Counted from the first letter of the stretch, positions 1 through 7,812 are shown. The stretch is 56,834 bases of DNA from Bacteroidales bacterium H4 (GCA_001701165.1 DAAP01000007.1:1-56834); one strand, 5' to 3'. The notes: generated from the letters alone by a model not told the origin. Numbers and translations are program-made.

Positions 1-644
1 AAGAAATAAAGAAAGAAATAAAGAAAGAAATAAATAAAGAAAATATAAGAGAGAATAGCGGCTTCGCCAAGGCTCAGCCCACGCTCGCGCCACAGGCCGA
101 GCAGTCGTTTTGTGAAGTACCATGTTCGGAATGCAAGTCATTCGCGACAGACGGTTGCGTCTTGCGCCGAAACACAGCTACGCCCGGTACAAATACTATG
201 GAAAAAAAGGGAGCCGGCGCCGCGGCGAGCAAACCGGCTGCAAGTACACCCGCGGCGGAGAGTACACCCATGGCGGTGAGTACACCCACGGCGAGCAAAC
301 CGGCTGCAAGAATATCGGCAGTAAGCACATCCGATGGTCGTCGCAGCGCTTTCGTAGCTCCGGATGTCGAACAGGTGCGCCAATACGCCGTTGTCAAGGG
401 TTTGGAAGGCTTTGACGCCGAAGCATTTACCGATTATTACAGCTCCAACGGCTGGCACGTCGGCAAGTCTCCCATGCGCGACTGGCAGGCAGCGGTACGC
501 AACTGGGCGCGTCGCCAAGATCTGATGGACGCTTGCACCCTGCGCCGCAGCGATACGGCACGCGCCGCCGGCACCGCCCGCGCCACCCGCGCCACCCTCA
601 ACGTCAACGACCAGTGGAAAGGCTTCGTCCTGCCACAGAGATAA
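1..644 (+). CDS. Replication-initiator-like protein, 3' part (5' end outside window)
   Basis: The reading frame is open from the first base of the window to the stop at 642-644, so the gene starts upstream. The visible part begins with a Lys/Glu/Ile-rich low-complexity stretch (KKEIKKEI type) encoded by an A-rich 12-bp repeat at 1-47, followed by an Ala/Thr/Pro-rich linker. The C-terminal domain has the pattern FVAPDVEQVRQY ... AFTDYYSSNGW ... GKSPMRDWQAAVRNWARR. I recognise this tail from Bacteroidetes phage- or plasmid-type replication proteins (DUF6291-like or DnaD-like organisers), which usually sit just before a DnaC-like ATPase, as here. An internal TTG at 162 could be proposed as a start, but nothing supports it over the upstream reading. 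The family is likely; the exact function is inferred. Confidence 0.7.
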   Translation, partial: EIKKEIKKEINKENIRENSGFAKAQPTLAPQAEQSFCEVPCSECKSFATDGCVLRRNTATPGTNTMEKKGAGAAASKPAASTPAAESTPMAVSTPTASKPAARISAVSTSDGRRSAFVAPDVEQVRQYAVVKGLEGFDAEAFTDYYSSNGWHVGKSPMRDWQAAVRNWARRQDLMDACTLRRSDTARAAGTARATRATLNVNDQWKGFVLPQR

Positions 645-650
645 AGCCAC

Positions 651-703
651 GATAATGTGGAATCTCGAATATCGAATGCCATGATAAAGTGGAATGTCGA
701 ATC
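651..703. repeat. 7-bp GTGGAAT/GTCGAAT-type repeat remnant
   Basis: Degenerate copies of the 7-bp words GTGGAAT, CTCGAAT, ATCGAAT and GTCGAAT lie between the replication protein and the 9-bp array. The same word family recurs at 1617-1658, 13209-13262, 15940-15967, 18290-18305, 36645-36672 and, inside a gene, at 45341-45368. Confidence 0.6.
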
Positions 704-720
704 GGGCTGTGCAGAATAGG

Positions 721-855
721 GACCTTAGGGTCCTTAAGGACCTTAAAGACCTTAAAGACCCTAAGGACCCTAAAGACCCTAAAGACCCTAAAGACCCTAA
801 AGACCCTAAGGCTCCTAAGGCCCTTAAATCCCTTAAATCCACTAAGCCCGCTAAA
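721..855. repeat. Tandem array of 15 near-identical 9-bp units (type A, GACCCTAAA)
   Basis: The 135 bp read as 15 consecutive 9-mers, such as GACCTTAAG, GACCCTAAA and GCTCCTAAG. The consensus core AAGGACCTT is a near-palindrome (AAGG-A-CCTT), so either strand could fold. The same unit recurs at 14953-15024, 15978-16031, 18324-18430, 25630-25703 and 33291-33326, with fragments near 13303-13330 and 13407-13431. The array is open in the frame of the following gene, as Leu/Pro-Lys-Asp triplets. Confidence 0.9.
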
Positions 856-867
856 AGACGGATTACT

Positions 868-1602
868 ATGAAAAGCAGTATAGCACAAGACAATATCGCG
901 GCGCGAGTAGCCGCGCTCATGGACGGCTACGGCCGCCACGGCATACGCCGCAGCGTCCCCATGACGCTCAACGAGGACACCGCCATGGCCTATATCGAGG
1001 CCATAGGACGCCACTACACCGACCGCTTCGTCATCGACGATGACAACCGCTGGGCCTACCTACAAATGGCCCGCTGGGTTGTAGGCGACCCGGCTATGGA
1101 GGCCATCACCATCAGCGACAACCGCACCGAGTATACCCGTGGCGACCTCTGCAAGGGCATATACTTGTGCGGCACCACCGGCTCGGGCAAAAGCCTGATG
1201 ATGCGCGTGATGCTGAAATTTGCGTGCCTAAGTCCCTCGACGATGTACTTCGGCGACACCGAGCGGCGCATCTCTTGGTCCTTTCTGAGCGCCGCCGAGG
1301 CCTGGGAACGCGGATGCCGCGGCGCTTCGCCTATGACCGGCGAAGCCTGCGCCCCCATAGTCTGCATACAAGACCTTGGCAGCGAACCCGCATGTGAAGC
1401 CGTGTATATGGGCGTCAGACGCGAGCCGCTGCGTCAGCTTATCGAGGCACGCGGCGACCACGACGATATGCTCACTATGGCCACCTCCAACATCAATATC
1501 TTCGGACAGGACTTCGAGCACCGCTACGGCGACCGCGTGGCCAGTCGTCTGCGCGGCGGCTGCAACGTCATCTTCCTCGGCGGCCGCGACCGCCGGCGAT
1601 AA
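868..1602 (+). CDS. DnaC-like ATPase (helicase loader type)
   Basis: This is a 244-residue AAA+ ATPase of the kind that loads a replicative helicase. The Walker A motif is GIYLCGTTGSGKS (about residues 97-109). A Walker B-like stretch (PIVCIQDLGSE) follows, then MLTMATSN as sensor 1 and DRVASRLRGGCNVIFLGG near the C-terminus, which are typical of DnaC/IstB-type proteins. I chose the ATG at 868 because it comes right after the 9-bp array. The same frame stays open back to 694 and would add a (Leu/Pro-Lys-Asp)n tail, which is probably not translated. The gene follows a replication-initiator-like gene, so the pair looks like a mobile-element or phage-type replication module, possibly domesticated. 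It could also be a general Bacteroidales chromosomal copy. Confidence 0.75.
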   Translation: MKSSIAQDNIAARVAALMDGYGRHGIRRSVPMTLNEDTAMAYIEAIGRHYTDRFVIDDDNRWAYLQMARWVVGDPAMEAITISDNRTEYTRGDLCKGIYLCGTTGSGKSLMMRVMLKFACLSPSTMYFGDTERRISWSFLSAAEAWERGCRGASPMTGEACAPIVCIQDLGSEPACEAVYMGVRREPLRQLIEARGDHDDMLTMATSNINIFGQDFEHRYGDRVASRLRGGCNVIFLGGRDRRR

Positions 1603-1662
1603 TGGCTGCGCCCTCGGTAATGTCGAATTTGTATTCAACATTCCACATTCCACATTATTTAG

Positions 1663-1678
1663 TAACTTTGCAATCGTG
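1663..1678 (+). promoter_or_regulatory. TAACTTTG -7 box directly before a GTG start
   Basis: TAACTTTG at 1663-1670 matches the Bacteroidetes -7 consensus TAnnTTTG. Only five bases separate it from the GTG at 1676. I see no -33 TTTG at the usual 19-21 bp spacing. The geometry suggests a transcript that begins at or near the start codon. Confidence 0.6.
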
Positions 1679-2635
1679 AAAGCCAATGACGTCATACGAC
1701 GCATCAAGCCCTGGATGCTGATTATAGCAATGAGCACGGGCGCACTGTTCCATGACTATATGGAGGCGGTGGCCTTTTTGGCGCCGTATCTGATATTTGC
1801 GATGCTGCTGGTGACTTTCTGCAAGGTGCCCTTCGACAATATACGCATTACGCGGTTGTCGTGGCTGCTTGCGGCGGTGCAGGTTCTGGGCGGCGTGGTC
1901 GTATATCTGGGGTTGCTGCCCGTGGATCGTGTTGTGGCACAGGGAGCTTTCATCTGCGTGTTCTGTCCCACGGCCACGGCGGCGCCCGTCATCGTGGGTA
2001 TGCTCGGGGGCAGTATACCGCGGCAGGCCACATTCGCCATAGTGTCGAATGTGGCGGCGGCGTTGCTTGTTCCGCCGCTGTTCACGGTCATGGGTTCGGA
2101 TGTGCATATCGACTTCCTCGGCACCTTCGCGACCATAGCGTGGCGCGTAATACCATTGATTTTGGCACCTTTGGCCGTGGCCATGGTGCTGCGGCGCATC
2201 ACTCCCGGCGTACATGCCTACCTCGGGCGGCATCAGGCCGTATCGTTCTACATTTGGTCCGTTTCGCTGATTATCGTCGTGGGCCGCTCGGTGAGCTTCG
2301 TCATGGCCGAGCCCGCCTCCGAGATTCCGCGCATGGTGGCCTTGGCGCTGGTGGCGCTGGTGTTGTGCCTGATACAATTTGCCGTGGGGCGTGCCATAGG
2401 GCGTCGTTGCGGCGACCGCGTTGTCGGGGCGCAGGGCTTGGCGCAGAAGAACACCGTTTTGGCCGTCTGGATGGCTTGGACATACTTCGACCCCGTGAGT
2501 TCGGTGGCGCCGGCGGCGTACATCGCCTGGCAGAATATCATCAATTCGATACAGCTGTATCTGCACGGACGCCACGCCACCCAAGCCCATAATAGTCATC
2601 ACAGCTATAACAGCTATAACAGTCATCTCAGCTAA
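1676..2635 (+). CDS. Bile acid:sodium symporter (BASS/SBF) family transporter
   Basis: This is an integral inner-membrane protein of 319 residues with about nine hydrophobic segments. CPTATAAPVIVGMLGG and QNTVLAVWMAWTYF-like stretches (here QKNTVLAVWMAWTYF, FDPVSSVAPAAYIAWQNI) match the discontinuous helices that bind sodium and substrate in the BASS fold. The substrate cannot be told from sequence; family members move bile acids, pantoate or other organic anions. The GTG at 1676 gives a normal N-terminus (VIRRIKPWMLIIAMSTG) and lies five bases after a -7 box; ATG at 1715 is the alternative. The last 14 or so residues (NSHHSYNSYNSHLS) and the stop codon are encoded by a 9-bp tandem repeat, so the tail is a repeat product rather than a family feature. 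Confidence 0.85.
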   Translation: MKANDVIRRIKPWMLIIAMSTGALFHDYMEAVAFLAPYLIFAMLLVTFCKVPFDNIRITRLSWLLAAVQVLGGVVVYLGLLPVDRVVAQGAFICVFCPTATAAPVIVGMLGGSIPRQATFAIVSNVAAALLVPPLFTVMGSDVHIDFLGTFATIAWRVIPLILAPLAVAMVLRRITPGVHAYLGRHQAVSFYIWSVSLIIVVGRSVSFVMAEPASEIPRMVALALVALVLCLIQFAVGRAIGRRCGDRVVGAQGLAQKNTVLAVWMAWTYFDPVSSVAPAAYIAWQNIINSIQLYLHGRHATQAHNSHHSYNSYNSHLS

Positions 2636-2638
2636 AAA
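2594..2638. repeat. 9-bp tandem repeat (type D, AGCTATAAC) at a gene end
   Basis: The units read AGTCATCAC, AGCTATAAC, AGCTATAAC, AGTCATCTC, AGCTAAAAA. The array covers the last codons and the stop codon of the transporter gene. Related 9-mers occur at 3735-3794 and 5294-5340, in the next two spacers. Confidence 0.85.
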
Positions 2639-2652
2639 CAGCAGACAATACA

Positions 2653-3696
2653 ATGCACATTAAGCGTTACATATACAGCATACTGGCCTGGGCTCTGACG
2701 CCTATGGCCGCTGTGGGCGCCGAAGTCGGCGACAGCGCCGCTCGAGGTCTCAGTTTCTACATCCCCGAAGTGCACGGCGTGGCTCGTGCACGCTACGAAG
2801 TCGATACGGACAACGGCGAGGGACGCTTCCAGATACGCAACGCCCGCGTCAACCTCTCCGGGCGTGTGCTTCCGCGCCTGCGATACTACCTCAACACCGA
2901 CTTCTGCGACAAAGGTTCGGTCAAAGTCCTCGATGTCTGGGCTCGCATCGACATCGGCTCGCGATGGTTTGTGCAAGCCGGACAATTCCGCATACCCTTC
3001 GGCACGGACAACTTCCGCGGCCCCGGGACATACTACTTCGCCAACCGCTCGTACCTGGGCAAATACGTCAACAACGTCCGCGCCGTCGGCATCAAAGGAC
3101 GCTACACACTGCCCTGGGGCAGCGCCAATTACATCGAGGCCGGGATGTTCAACAGCGCCACCATCTCCGACCACGACGTTTGGAGCAAGGACTACGCTTA
3201 CGCCGTCAAGGTCTCGCAGCAGGCTGCCGACTGGCTGCGCTTCGAGACCGGCTTCGAGTCCATAGAGCCCGGGAGCGTGCGCATGAACCTCTGGGGCGCC
3301 TCGGCCATCGTCACCGTGGGCACGCTGCGTGCCGAAGCCGAGTACATGCGCACCATCTACACCCACGATGCCCACGCCTCGTCCAACGTCTTCAACATCT
3401 TTGCCGATTGGGGCATACCCGCCAAGGTCGGTATCTTCGACCGCTGGAGTATCCAAGGGCGCTTCGATGCAATCTCCGCACATTCCGACGGCAAGAGTGT
3501 CGATGAGCAGGGGCGTCTCGAAACCACCATGCCCTCGCAACAGCGCCTGACCCTGGGCTCGGCCTTGGACTACACCTACGGCAAGGTCAATGCCCTGCTG
3601 CGTCTCAACTTCGAGAAAGTCTTTTGGGGACATGGCGGAGCGCCCGACGACGGCCACGGCAACCGCCTCGTAGCCGAGCTGGTGGTGCAATTCTGA
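2653..3696 (+). CDS. OprO/OprP-type outer-membrane porin
   Basis: This is a 347-residue outer-membrane beta-barrel. It has a Sec signal peptide (MHIKRYIYSILAWALTPMAAVGA) and many short amphipathic strands. The pattern GRFQIRNARVNLSGRVLPRLRYYLNTDFCDKG, then WARIDIG..WFVQAGQFRIPFG, is typical of the phosphate-selective porin O/P family. The protein ends in Phe (VVQF), as expected for a BAM substrate. It starts 17 bp after the transporter gene and may be co-transcribed with it. The family is clear; selectivity for phosphate or polyphosphate is not shown. Confidence 0.85.
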   Translation: MHIKRYIYSILAWALTPMAAVGAEVGDSAARGLSFYIPEVHGVARARYEVDTDNGEGRFQIRNARVNLSGRVLPRLRYYLNTDFCDKGSVKVLDVWARIDIGSRWFVQAGQFRIPFGTDNFRGPGTYYFANRSYLGKYVNNVRAVGIKGRYTLPWGSANYIEAGMFNSATISDHDVWSKDYAYAVKVSQQAADWLRFETGFESIEPGSVRMNLWGASAIVTVGTLRAEAEYMRTIYTHDAHASSNVFNIFADWGIPAKVGIFDRWSIQGRFDAISAHSDGKSVDEQGRLETTMPSQQRLTLGSALDYTYGKVNALLRLNFEKVFWGHGGAPDDGHGNRLVAELVVQF

Positions 3697-3734
3697 CCCC
3701 CTCCGCGACCAAGCGCAGGGTAGGGCATAGCCAA

Positions 3735-3794
3735 GACTGCCGTAAGAGCTATAACAGCCGTAAGAGCTATAACAGCCGTAAGAGCCAAGACAGT
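3735..3794. repeat. 9-bp tandem repeat (type D) between genes
   Basis: The 9-mers AGAGCTATA and ACAGCCGTA alternate about six times. This array fills most of the spacer between the porin and the next membrane protein and resembles those at 2594-2638 and 5294-5340. Confidence 0.85.
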
Positions 3795-3842
3795 GCATCC
3801 GCCAAGACGCTGCACCACAAAGACATAAAAAAACAACGTAAG

Positions 3843-5276
3843 ATGAACAAGATTGCACATATACCCAAGACATTCATAGCCGCGTGCGCCGCGGCCGCCC
3901 TGGCCGTTGCCGTATGTATGTACTTCGTGCCCGGCGTCCCGCCGATGGCCTTTGCCGGATTTGCGGGCATCACCGCGGCCGCCCTTGCCGTATACGGTTT
4001 TCTGTGCGGCGGCGCCTCGCGTCTCGGCGCCTACGTACTGCTGGGAGCCGCCACCCTCCTATCCATAGGCATCGTGGTCAATGTCAATTACTTCACCATA
4101 GGCAGCGGCGGCACCGATGTCGCCCCCGTGCTCTACAACAGCGACGCATGGCGCACGTGGAATGACGCACTATTCCACCTGGACGCCGGCGGCGAGGCCA
4201 TACCCCCCACCTACGGAATGTACGGCGGCATTATCGCCGTGGTCATGTCCCTAACCGGCATCAGCGTCACCGCCGGACTTATGGTGAGCATGGCCGCCAC
4301 GCTCATGTCCATACTCTGCTCGGGCATCATCGCCTGGCGTCTTATCGCCGACCGCCGTATTGCTGCCGTATCCATGGCCTGCTGTGCCGCCGTGTGCTAC
4401 TTCCTGACTTCGGGCACGCTGCTAATCAAGGACGCCTGGGTGTGCGCATCCTTTGCTATTGTCGGCGTCGGATTTGCATCTTCCGGCGACGGCAGCTGCC
4501 GCCGCATCGTCCTGCCCGTGTACATAGGCGCGGTCATGCTCCTGCTGGTGCGCCCCAATATGCTGCTGGCCATGGCTATAGGCACTGTGATGTGCATCCT
4601 CCCCGCCGCCGTCGATGCCGAGGGACGCCGAAAGGCCTGGACATATATAGGACTGTGCGCCGGATTTTGCATACTGCTGTGGGGCGTGGGCAATATCGCC
4701 CAAATCACCCCCGATGCCGGAGGAATTATCAATATAGGGATGTCCAACGAATGGATACGCTACGATGCCCCCAACCAATTGGCCTACTACAACATCATCG
4801 GCGACTACTCCGACCTCCCCGTGTACTACAAGGTGATGATGCTGCCGGTGACCGCCGCCGTGCAATTCCTCATACCCTTTCCATGGAACTGGGGACGCGA
4901 CATCATCTACGGGCCTACGTCCTTTTACGCCCATATAGCCTATCCGTGGTATCTCTTCGGACTTATGGCCTTCTACTACCTCTTCTACGGACGCCACGAG
5001 TACGATATGACCGTTCCATACTTTCGTATGAAGACCGTGACGCGCCTGGTGCTGTGGAGCTTGGTGTGCTGGCTCATACCCTGCTATCTCTTCGGCGGCA
5101 CCATCTCGCGCTACGGACTCATGGCCGTGCCCACGGTGGCTCCCGCCGTGGCCCTCGCCGTGCTCGGACCCAAGTACTCGATACGCACTTGGATGTCCTG
5201 GGCCGGTGTCGCCCTGCTGGTGGTACTCGTCTCCTGCTACATCATGCAAAGCATCACCTTTCCACCCACCGAGTGA
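3843..5276 (+). CDS. Polytopic membrane protein, GT-C or Wzy-like
   Basis: This is a 477-residue inner-membrane protein with roughly ten to twelve hydrophobic helices, spaced like those of lipid-linked-sugar transferases (GT-C) or O-antigen polymerases. Between helices there is a periplasmic-type loop with YNSDAWRTWNDALFHLDAG and TYGMYGGI. Near the C-terminus, GGTISRYGLMAVPTVAP resembles the Arg-Tyr-Pro region of such enzymes. I do not recognise an exact family. It is followed by a glycosyltransferase, an SDR and a DUF115-like transferase, which supports a role in surface polysaccharide assembly. The ATG at 3843 is preferred because it follows the repeat array and begins the first hydrophobic helix; upstream codons are spacer. 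Confidence 0.75.
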   Translation: MNKIAHIPKTFIAACAAAALAVAVCMYFVPGVPPMAFAGFAGITAAALAVYGFLCGGASRLGAYVLLGAATLLSIGIVVNVNYFTIGSGGTDVAPVLYNSDAWRTWNDALFHLDAGGEAIPPTYGMYGGIIAVVMSLTGISVTAGLMVSMAATLMSILCSGIIAWRLIADRRIAAVSMACCAAVCYFLTSGTLLIKDAWVCASFAIVGVGFASSGDGSCRRIVLPVYIGAVMLLLVRPNMLLAMAIGTVMCILPAAVDAEGRRKAWTYIGLCAGFCILLWGVGNIAQITPDAGGIINIGMSNEWIRYDAPNQLAYYNIIGDYSDLPVYYKVMMLPVTAAVQFLIPFPWNWGRDIIYGPTSFYAHIAYPWYLFGLMAFYYLFYGRHEYDMTVPYFRMKTVTRLVLWSLVCWLIPCYLFGGTISRYGLMAVPTVAPAVALAVLGPKYSIRTWMSWAGVALLVVLVSCYIMQSITFPPTE

Positions 5277-5293
5277 AATAATCCGGTAGCCGC

Positions 5294-5340
5294 AGCCGTT
5301 ATTATTATAATAGCCATAATAGCCATAACAGCATAACAGC
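5294..5340. repeat. 9-bp tandem repeat (type D, AGCCATAAT) between genes
   Basis: Units AGCCGTTAT, TATTATAAT, AGCCATAAT and AGCCATAAC repeat in the 81-bp spacer between the polytopic membrane protein and the glycosyltransferase. Confidence 0.75.
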
Positions 5341-5357
5341 CCAAAAACCGATAAAAG

Positions 5358-6125
5358 ATGCAGATAGCCGTCATCACCATCACTCGCAACAATGTCGAAG
5401 GCCTGCGCCGTACCATCACCTCGGTACGCTGCCAGACCTATGCGGACATCCTGCACGTCATCGTCGACGGCGACAGCACCGACGGCACCGCCGAGGTCTT
5501 GGACGCCGAGCGCCGCAACGGCACCGCCATGGTAGAGACCGCGCCCCCCGCCGGAGTATACGATGCCATCAATCGCGGTATTCGGGTAGCCCTCGATGCC
5601 GGTGCCGATGTCATAGGACTGCTGCACGCCGGCGACACCTACGCCTCGGATGACGTGGTGGCGCAGGTGGCCGAAGCCTTTGACGAAGGCGACATCGATT
5701 TTGTCTACGGCGACCTGCATTACAGCCGAGCAGGCAGCGACAAAGTGCTGCGATACTACGGAGCGGCACACTTCACGCCCGCGATGCTGCGCCAAGGCTA
5801 TGCCCCGGGACATCCCACGTTGTACCTCACGCGCCGTGCCGCACAGGTCGCAGGCCCTTACGACACCGGTTTCCGCGTCGGCGGCGACTTTGAGATGTGG
5901 CTGCGACTGTTCGAACACACCGAGCTGCGACCGCGCTACCTGCCCCTGGATATGGTGTGCATGGACACCGGAGGCCTGTCCCAGCGCTGGTACTCGCGAT
6001 TGGTGACCAATAACCGCGAACGCTTGCGCTCGTTCAGGATGCACGGTCTGCCGGCTTCGCATCTCAATATACTCAGACACTACACACACGTCTTAAAAAG
6101 TTTTATATGCCGCAAACAACGATGA
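5358..6125 (+). CDS. Family 2 glycosyltransferase
   Basis: This 255-residue cytosolic GT-A enzyme transfers a sugar from a nucleotide-sugar donor. It opens with the family start MQIAVITITRNNVEGLRRTI, and VIVDGDSTDGT (about residues 34-44) is the usual nucleotide-binding stretch. AGVYDAINRG and LHAGDTY form the acceptor-side and metal-binding region; the place of the DxD is taken by HAGD, as in WcaA/WcaE-like enzymes. GGDFEMWLRL is the conserved ED-type motif near residue 180. Its stop overlaps the next start by 19 bp, so it is co-translated with the SDR gene. The sugar and acceptor are unknown. Confidence 0.9.
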   Translation: MQIAVITITRNNVEGLRRTITSVRCQTYADILHVIVDGDSTDGTAEVLDAERRNGTAMVETAPPAGVYDAINRGIRVALDAGADVIGLLHAGDTYASDDVVAQVAEAFDEGDIDFVYGDLHYSRAGSDKVLRYYGAAHFTPAMLRQGYAPGHPTLYLTRRAAQVAGPYDTGFRVGGDFEMWLRLFEHTELRPRYLPLDMVCMDTGGLSQRWYSRLVTNNRERLRSFRMHGLPASHLNILRHYTHVLKSFICRKQR

Positions 6126-6880
6126 CCGAACACATTGAAAGACCCGGCGACACCCCGATGCCGCAACCGGAGAAGACACTGCTGGCGCTGTGTCCCGGCG
6201 CCGAATTCATGGTCAAATACCTGAGCCATGCCTACGGAGAGCAGTGGCGTGTAATCACGCGCCCCGAAGAGGGCGTGGACGTCGATGTGGCCGTGATGAT
6301 AAGTTCGACGGACATCTACGATGTCACCGAAGGCAACGCCTGCGACGAGGACACCCCGGTCAAGGCCGATTCGCCCTTGGCACGCGACGAGGCCATGTTC
6401 GCCGACTACTGCCGTCGGCACGAGCTGCCCTGCCTGATACTGCGTGCGGCCAATATCGTGGGTACCGGCATGACGGGACTGCCCATGCGCATCGCTCGCG
6501 GCATCGCTCGCGGCATGCTGATGCACATCAGCGGCAACACGGCCACCATCAGCGTCGTACACGCCATAGACGTCGCCCGCCTGAGCGTGGAGCTACAAGA
6601 CGCCCCCGGCATCTACAACATCACCGATGGCACCGACACGACAATCGACGCGCTTATAAACGCCATCGCCCACCGTATGAAGGACAAGAACGTGGGCACG
6701 CTGCGACCACGCTGGGCGCGATGGCTCTATGGACGCCGCTACTACGGCACGCTGACGCGCAGCCTGACTTTCGATGACAGTCGCGTGCGCCGCGTCCTCG
6801 AAGCCGAGGGCCGTTCCACCGATATGATTAACGTCGTCCAACGACTTAACACTCACCAATATGTCCAAGACGACATCTAA
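6107..6880 (+). CDS. Degenerate NAD-dependent epimerase/dehydratase (SDR) family protein
   Basis: The 257-residue protein resembles the extended-SDR sugar epimerases in its middle and end: VMISSTDIYDV (the SSxxVY-type strand), ILRAANIVG (the LR-xx-N-xYG strand) and SVVHAIDVARL (the V-x-V-x-D-x-A motif). The N-terminal half is abnormal. Where a GxxGxxG nucleotide loop should stand, the sequence reads LLALCPGAEFM, and the YxxxK catalytic pair is replaced by a region lacking Tyr-Lys (SPLARDEAMFADY). It may bind a nucleotide differently or serve as a non-catalytic partner. It overlaps the glycosyltransferase (19 bp) and the next gene (20 bp). ATG at 6122 is an alternative start. Confidence 0.75.
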   Translation: MPQTTMTEHIERPGDTPMPQPEKTLLALCPGAEFMVKYLSHAYGEQWRVITRPEEGVDVDVAVMISSTDIYDVTEGNACDEDTPVKADSPLARDEAMFADYCRRHELPCLILRAANIVGTGMTGLPMRIARGIARGMLMHISGNTATISVVHAIDVARLSVELQDAPGIYNITDGTDTTIDALINAIAHRMKDKNVGTLRPRWARWLYGRRYYGTLTRSLTFDDSRVRRVLEAEGRSTDMINVVQRLNTHQYVQDDI

Positions 6881-7721
6881 GATAGCACACGCCGTGGCAC
6901 AGACCGGGCCCTCGTTCAAGAGCATGGCCAAGATGCTGTTGCTCTCGCGCTGCACACGCCCATGGCCGCGTCGCGAAGATGCCCGTGGCGATGCCATCAT
7001 AGTCATGGGCAACGGCCCGTCGCTGGCGCAGACCATAGCCGAGCACGGCGAGACCCTGACGTCCATGCCGACCATGGCCGTCAATTTTGCCGCCATAGCG
7101 CCCGAATTCACGCGCCTGCGACCCGGGTACTACATCATGGTAGATCCGCTGTTTTTCGCCCCCTCGGCCAACCCCAATATGCAGCGCCTGCGCCGCGCAT
7201 TGGCCGATGTCGATTGGGACATGGTGCTGATAGTGCCCCGGGGCAAAGTCGGCGCCCTCGACCCGGCCATCACCGCAAATCCCCATATACACACCCTGTG
7301 TATCAACGCCGTAGGCCTCGAAGGCTGGACTTGGCTGACACATTGGGCCTACACGCACCGCTTGGGGATGCCGCGCCCGCGCAACGTCTTGATACCGGCC
7401 ATAATGGCCGCTGCATGGCTCGGATTCGGCACTATATACGTCGCCGGTGCCGACCACTCGTGGATGCGCACCATCGCCGTGGACGACGACAATAACGTCA
7501 TCTCCGTGCAGCCGCACTTCTACAAAGACGATGCCGCCGAGCAGAAACGCGTGGACACAACCTACCGCGGATACCGGCTGCACGACATCGTGCACAGTTT
7601 CTACGTCGCCTTCCGCAGCTATCACCTGCTCGAAGCATGGGCACGCCGCCGACATATAAACATTTTCAATATCACTCCCGGGTCGTACATCGACGCATTC
7701 GAGCGTCGAACCATCGGCTGA
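6861..7721 (+). CDS. DUF115-like transferase (surface glycan)
   Basis: This is a 286-residue cytosolic protein. IIVMGNGPSL (about residues 46-55) and later YVAGADHSWMRT fit the DUF115/MAF-type nucleotide-sugar or phospho-sugar transferases, which carry a GNGPSL loop. Bacteroidetes often place such genes in capsule and LPS clusters. Its start overlaps the SDR gene by 20 bp, so the three genes are tightly coupled. The reaction is not determined by what I can see. The ATG at 6861 is the only well-placed start. Confidence 0.75.
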   Translation: MSKTTSKIAHAVAQTGPSFKSMAKMLLLSRCTRPWPRREDARGDAIIVMGNGPSLAQTIAEHGETLTSMPTMAVNFAAIAPEFTRLRPGYYIMVDPLFFAPSANPNMQRLRRALADVDWDMVLIVPRGKVGALDPAITANPHIHTLCINAVGLEGWTWLTHWAYTHRLGMPRPRNVLIPAIMAAAWLGFGTIYVAGADHSWMRTIAVDDDNNVISVQPHFYKDDAAEQKRVDTTYRGYRLHDIVHSFYVAFRSYHLLEAWARRRHINIFNITPGSYIDAFERRTIG

Positions 7722-7766
7722 CAAAAGCTCCTCCGGGTATTAATGGAAACTATACGAATTATAGGA

Positions 7767-7812
7767 AATATCCCATCGCCCCCATTATTCCCATCACTCC
7801 CATTATTCCACA
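7767..7812. repeat. 9-bp tandem repeat (type C, CCCATTATT)
   Basis: Units CCCATCGCC, CCCATTATT, CCCATCACT and CCCATTATT lie 34 bp before the start of the macroglobulin gene. The same type forms a longer array at 27047-27143. Confidence 0.8.

Noticed and set aside
721..855. Possible CRISPR array
   Set aside because: The 9-bp units are directly adjacent with no spacers, and there are no cas genes.
1861..2592. Second open frame overlapping the BASS gene
   Set aside because: The other frame encodes a hydrophobic transporter with family motifs; this one is Arg/Gly-rich shadow coding.
4422..6089. A 555-residue open frame on the minus strand
   Set aside because: It is a shadow of the membrane protein and glycosyltransferase genes, which have clear motifs on the plus strand.
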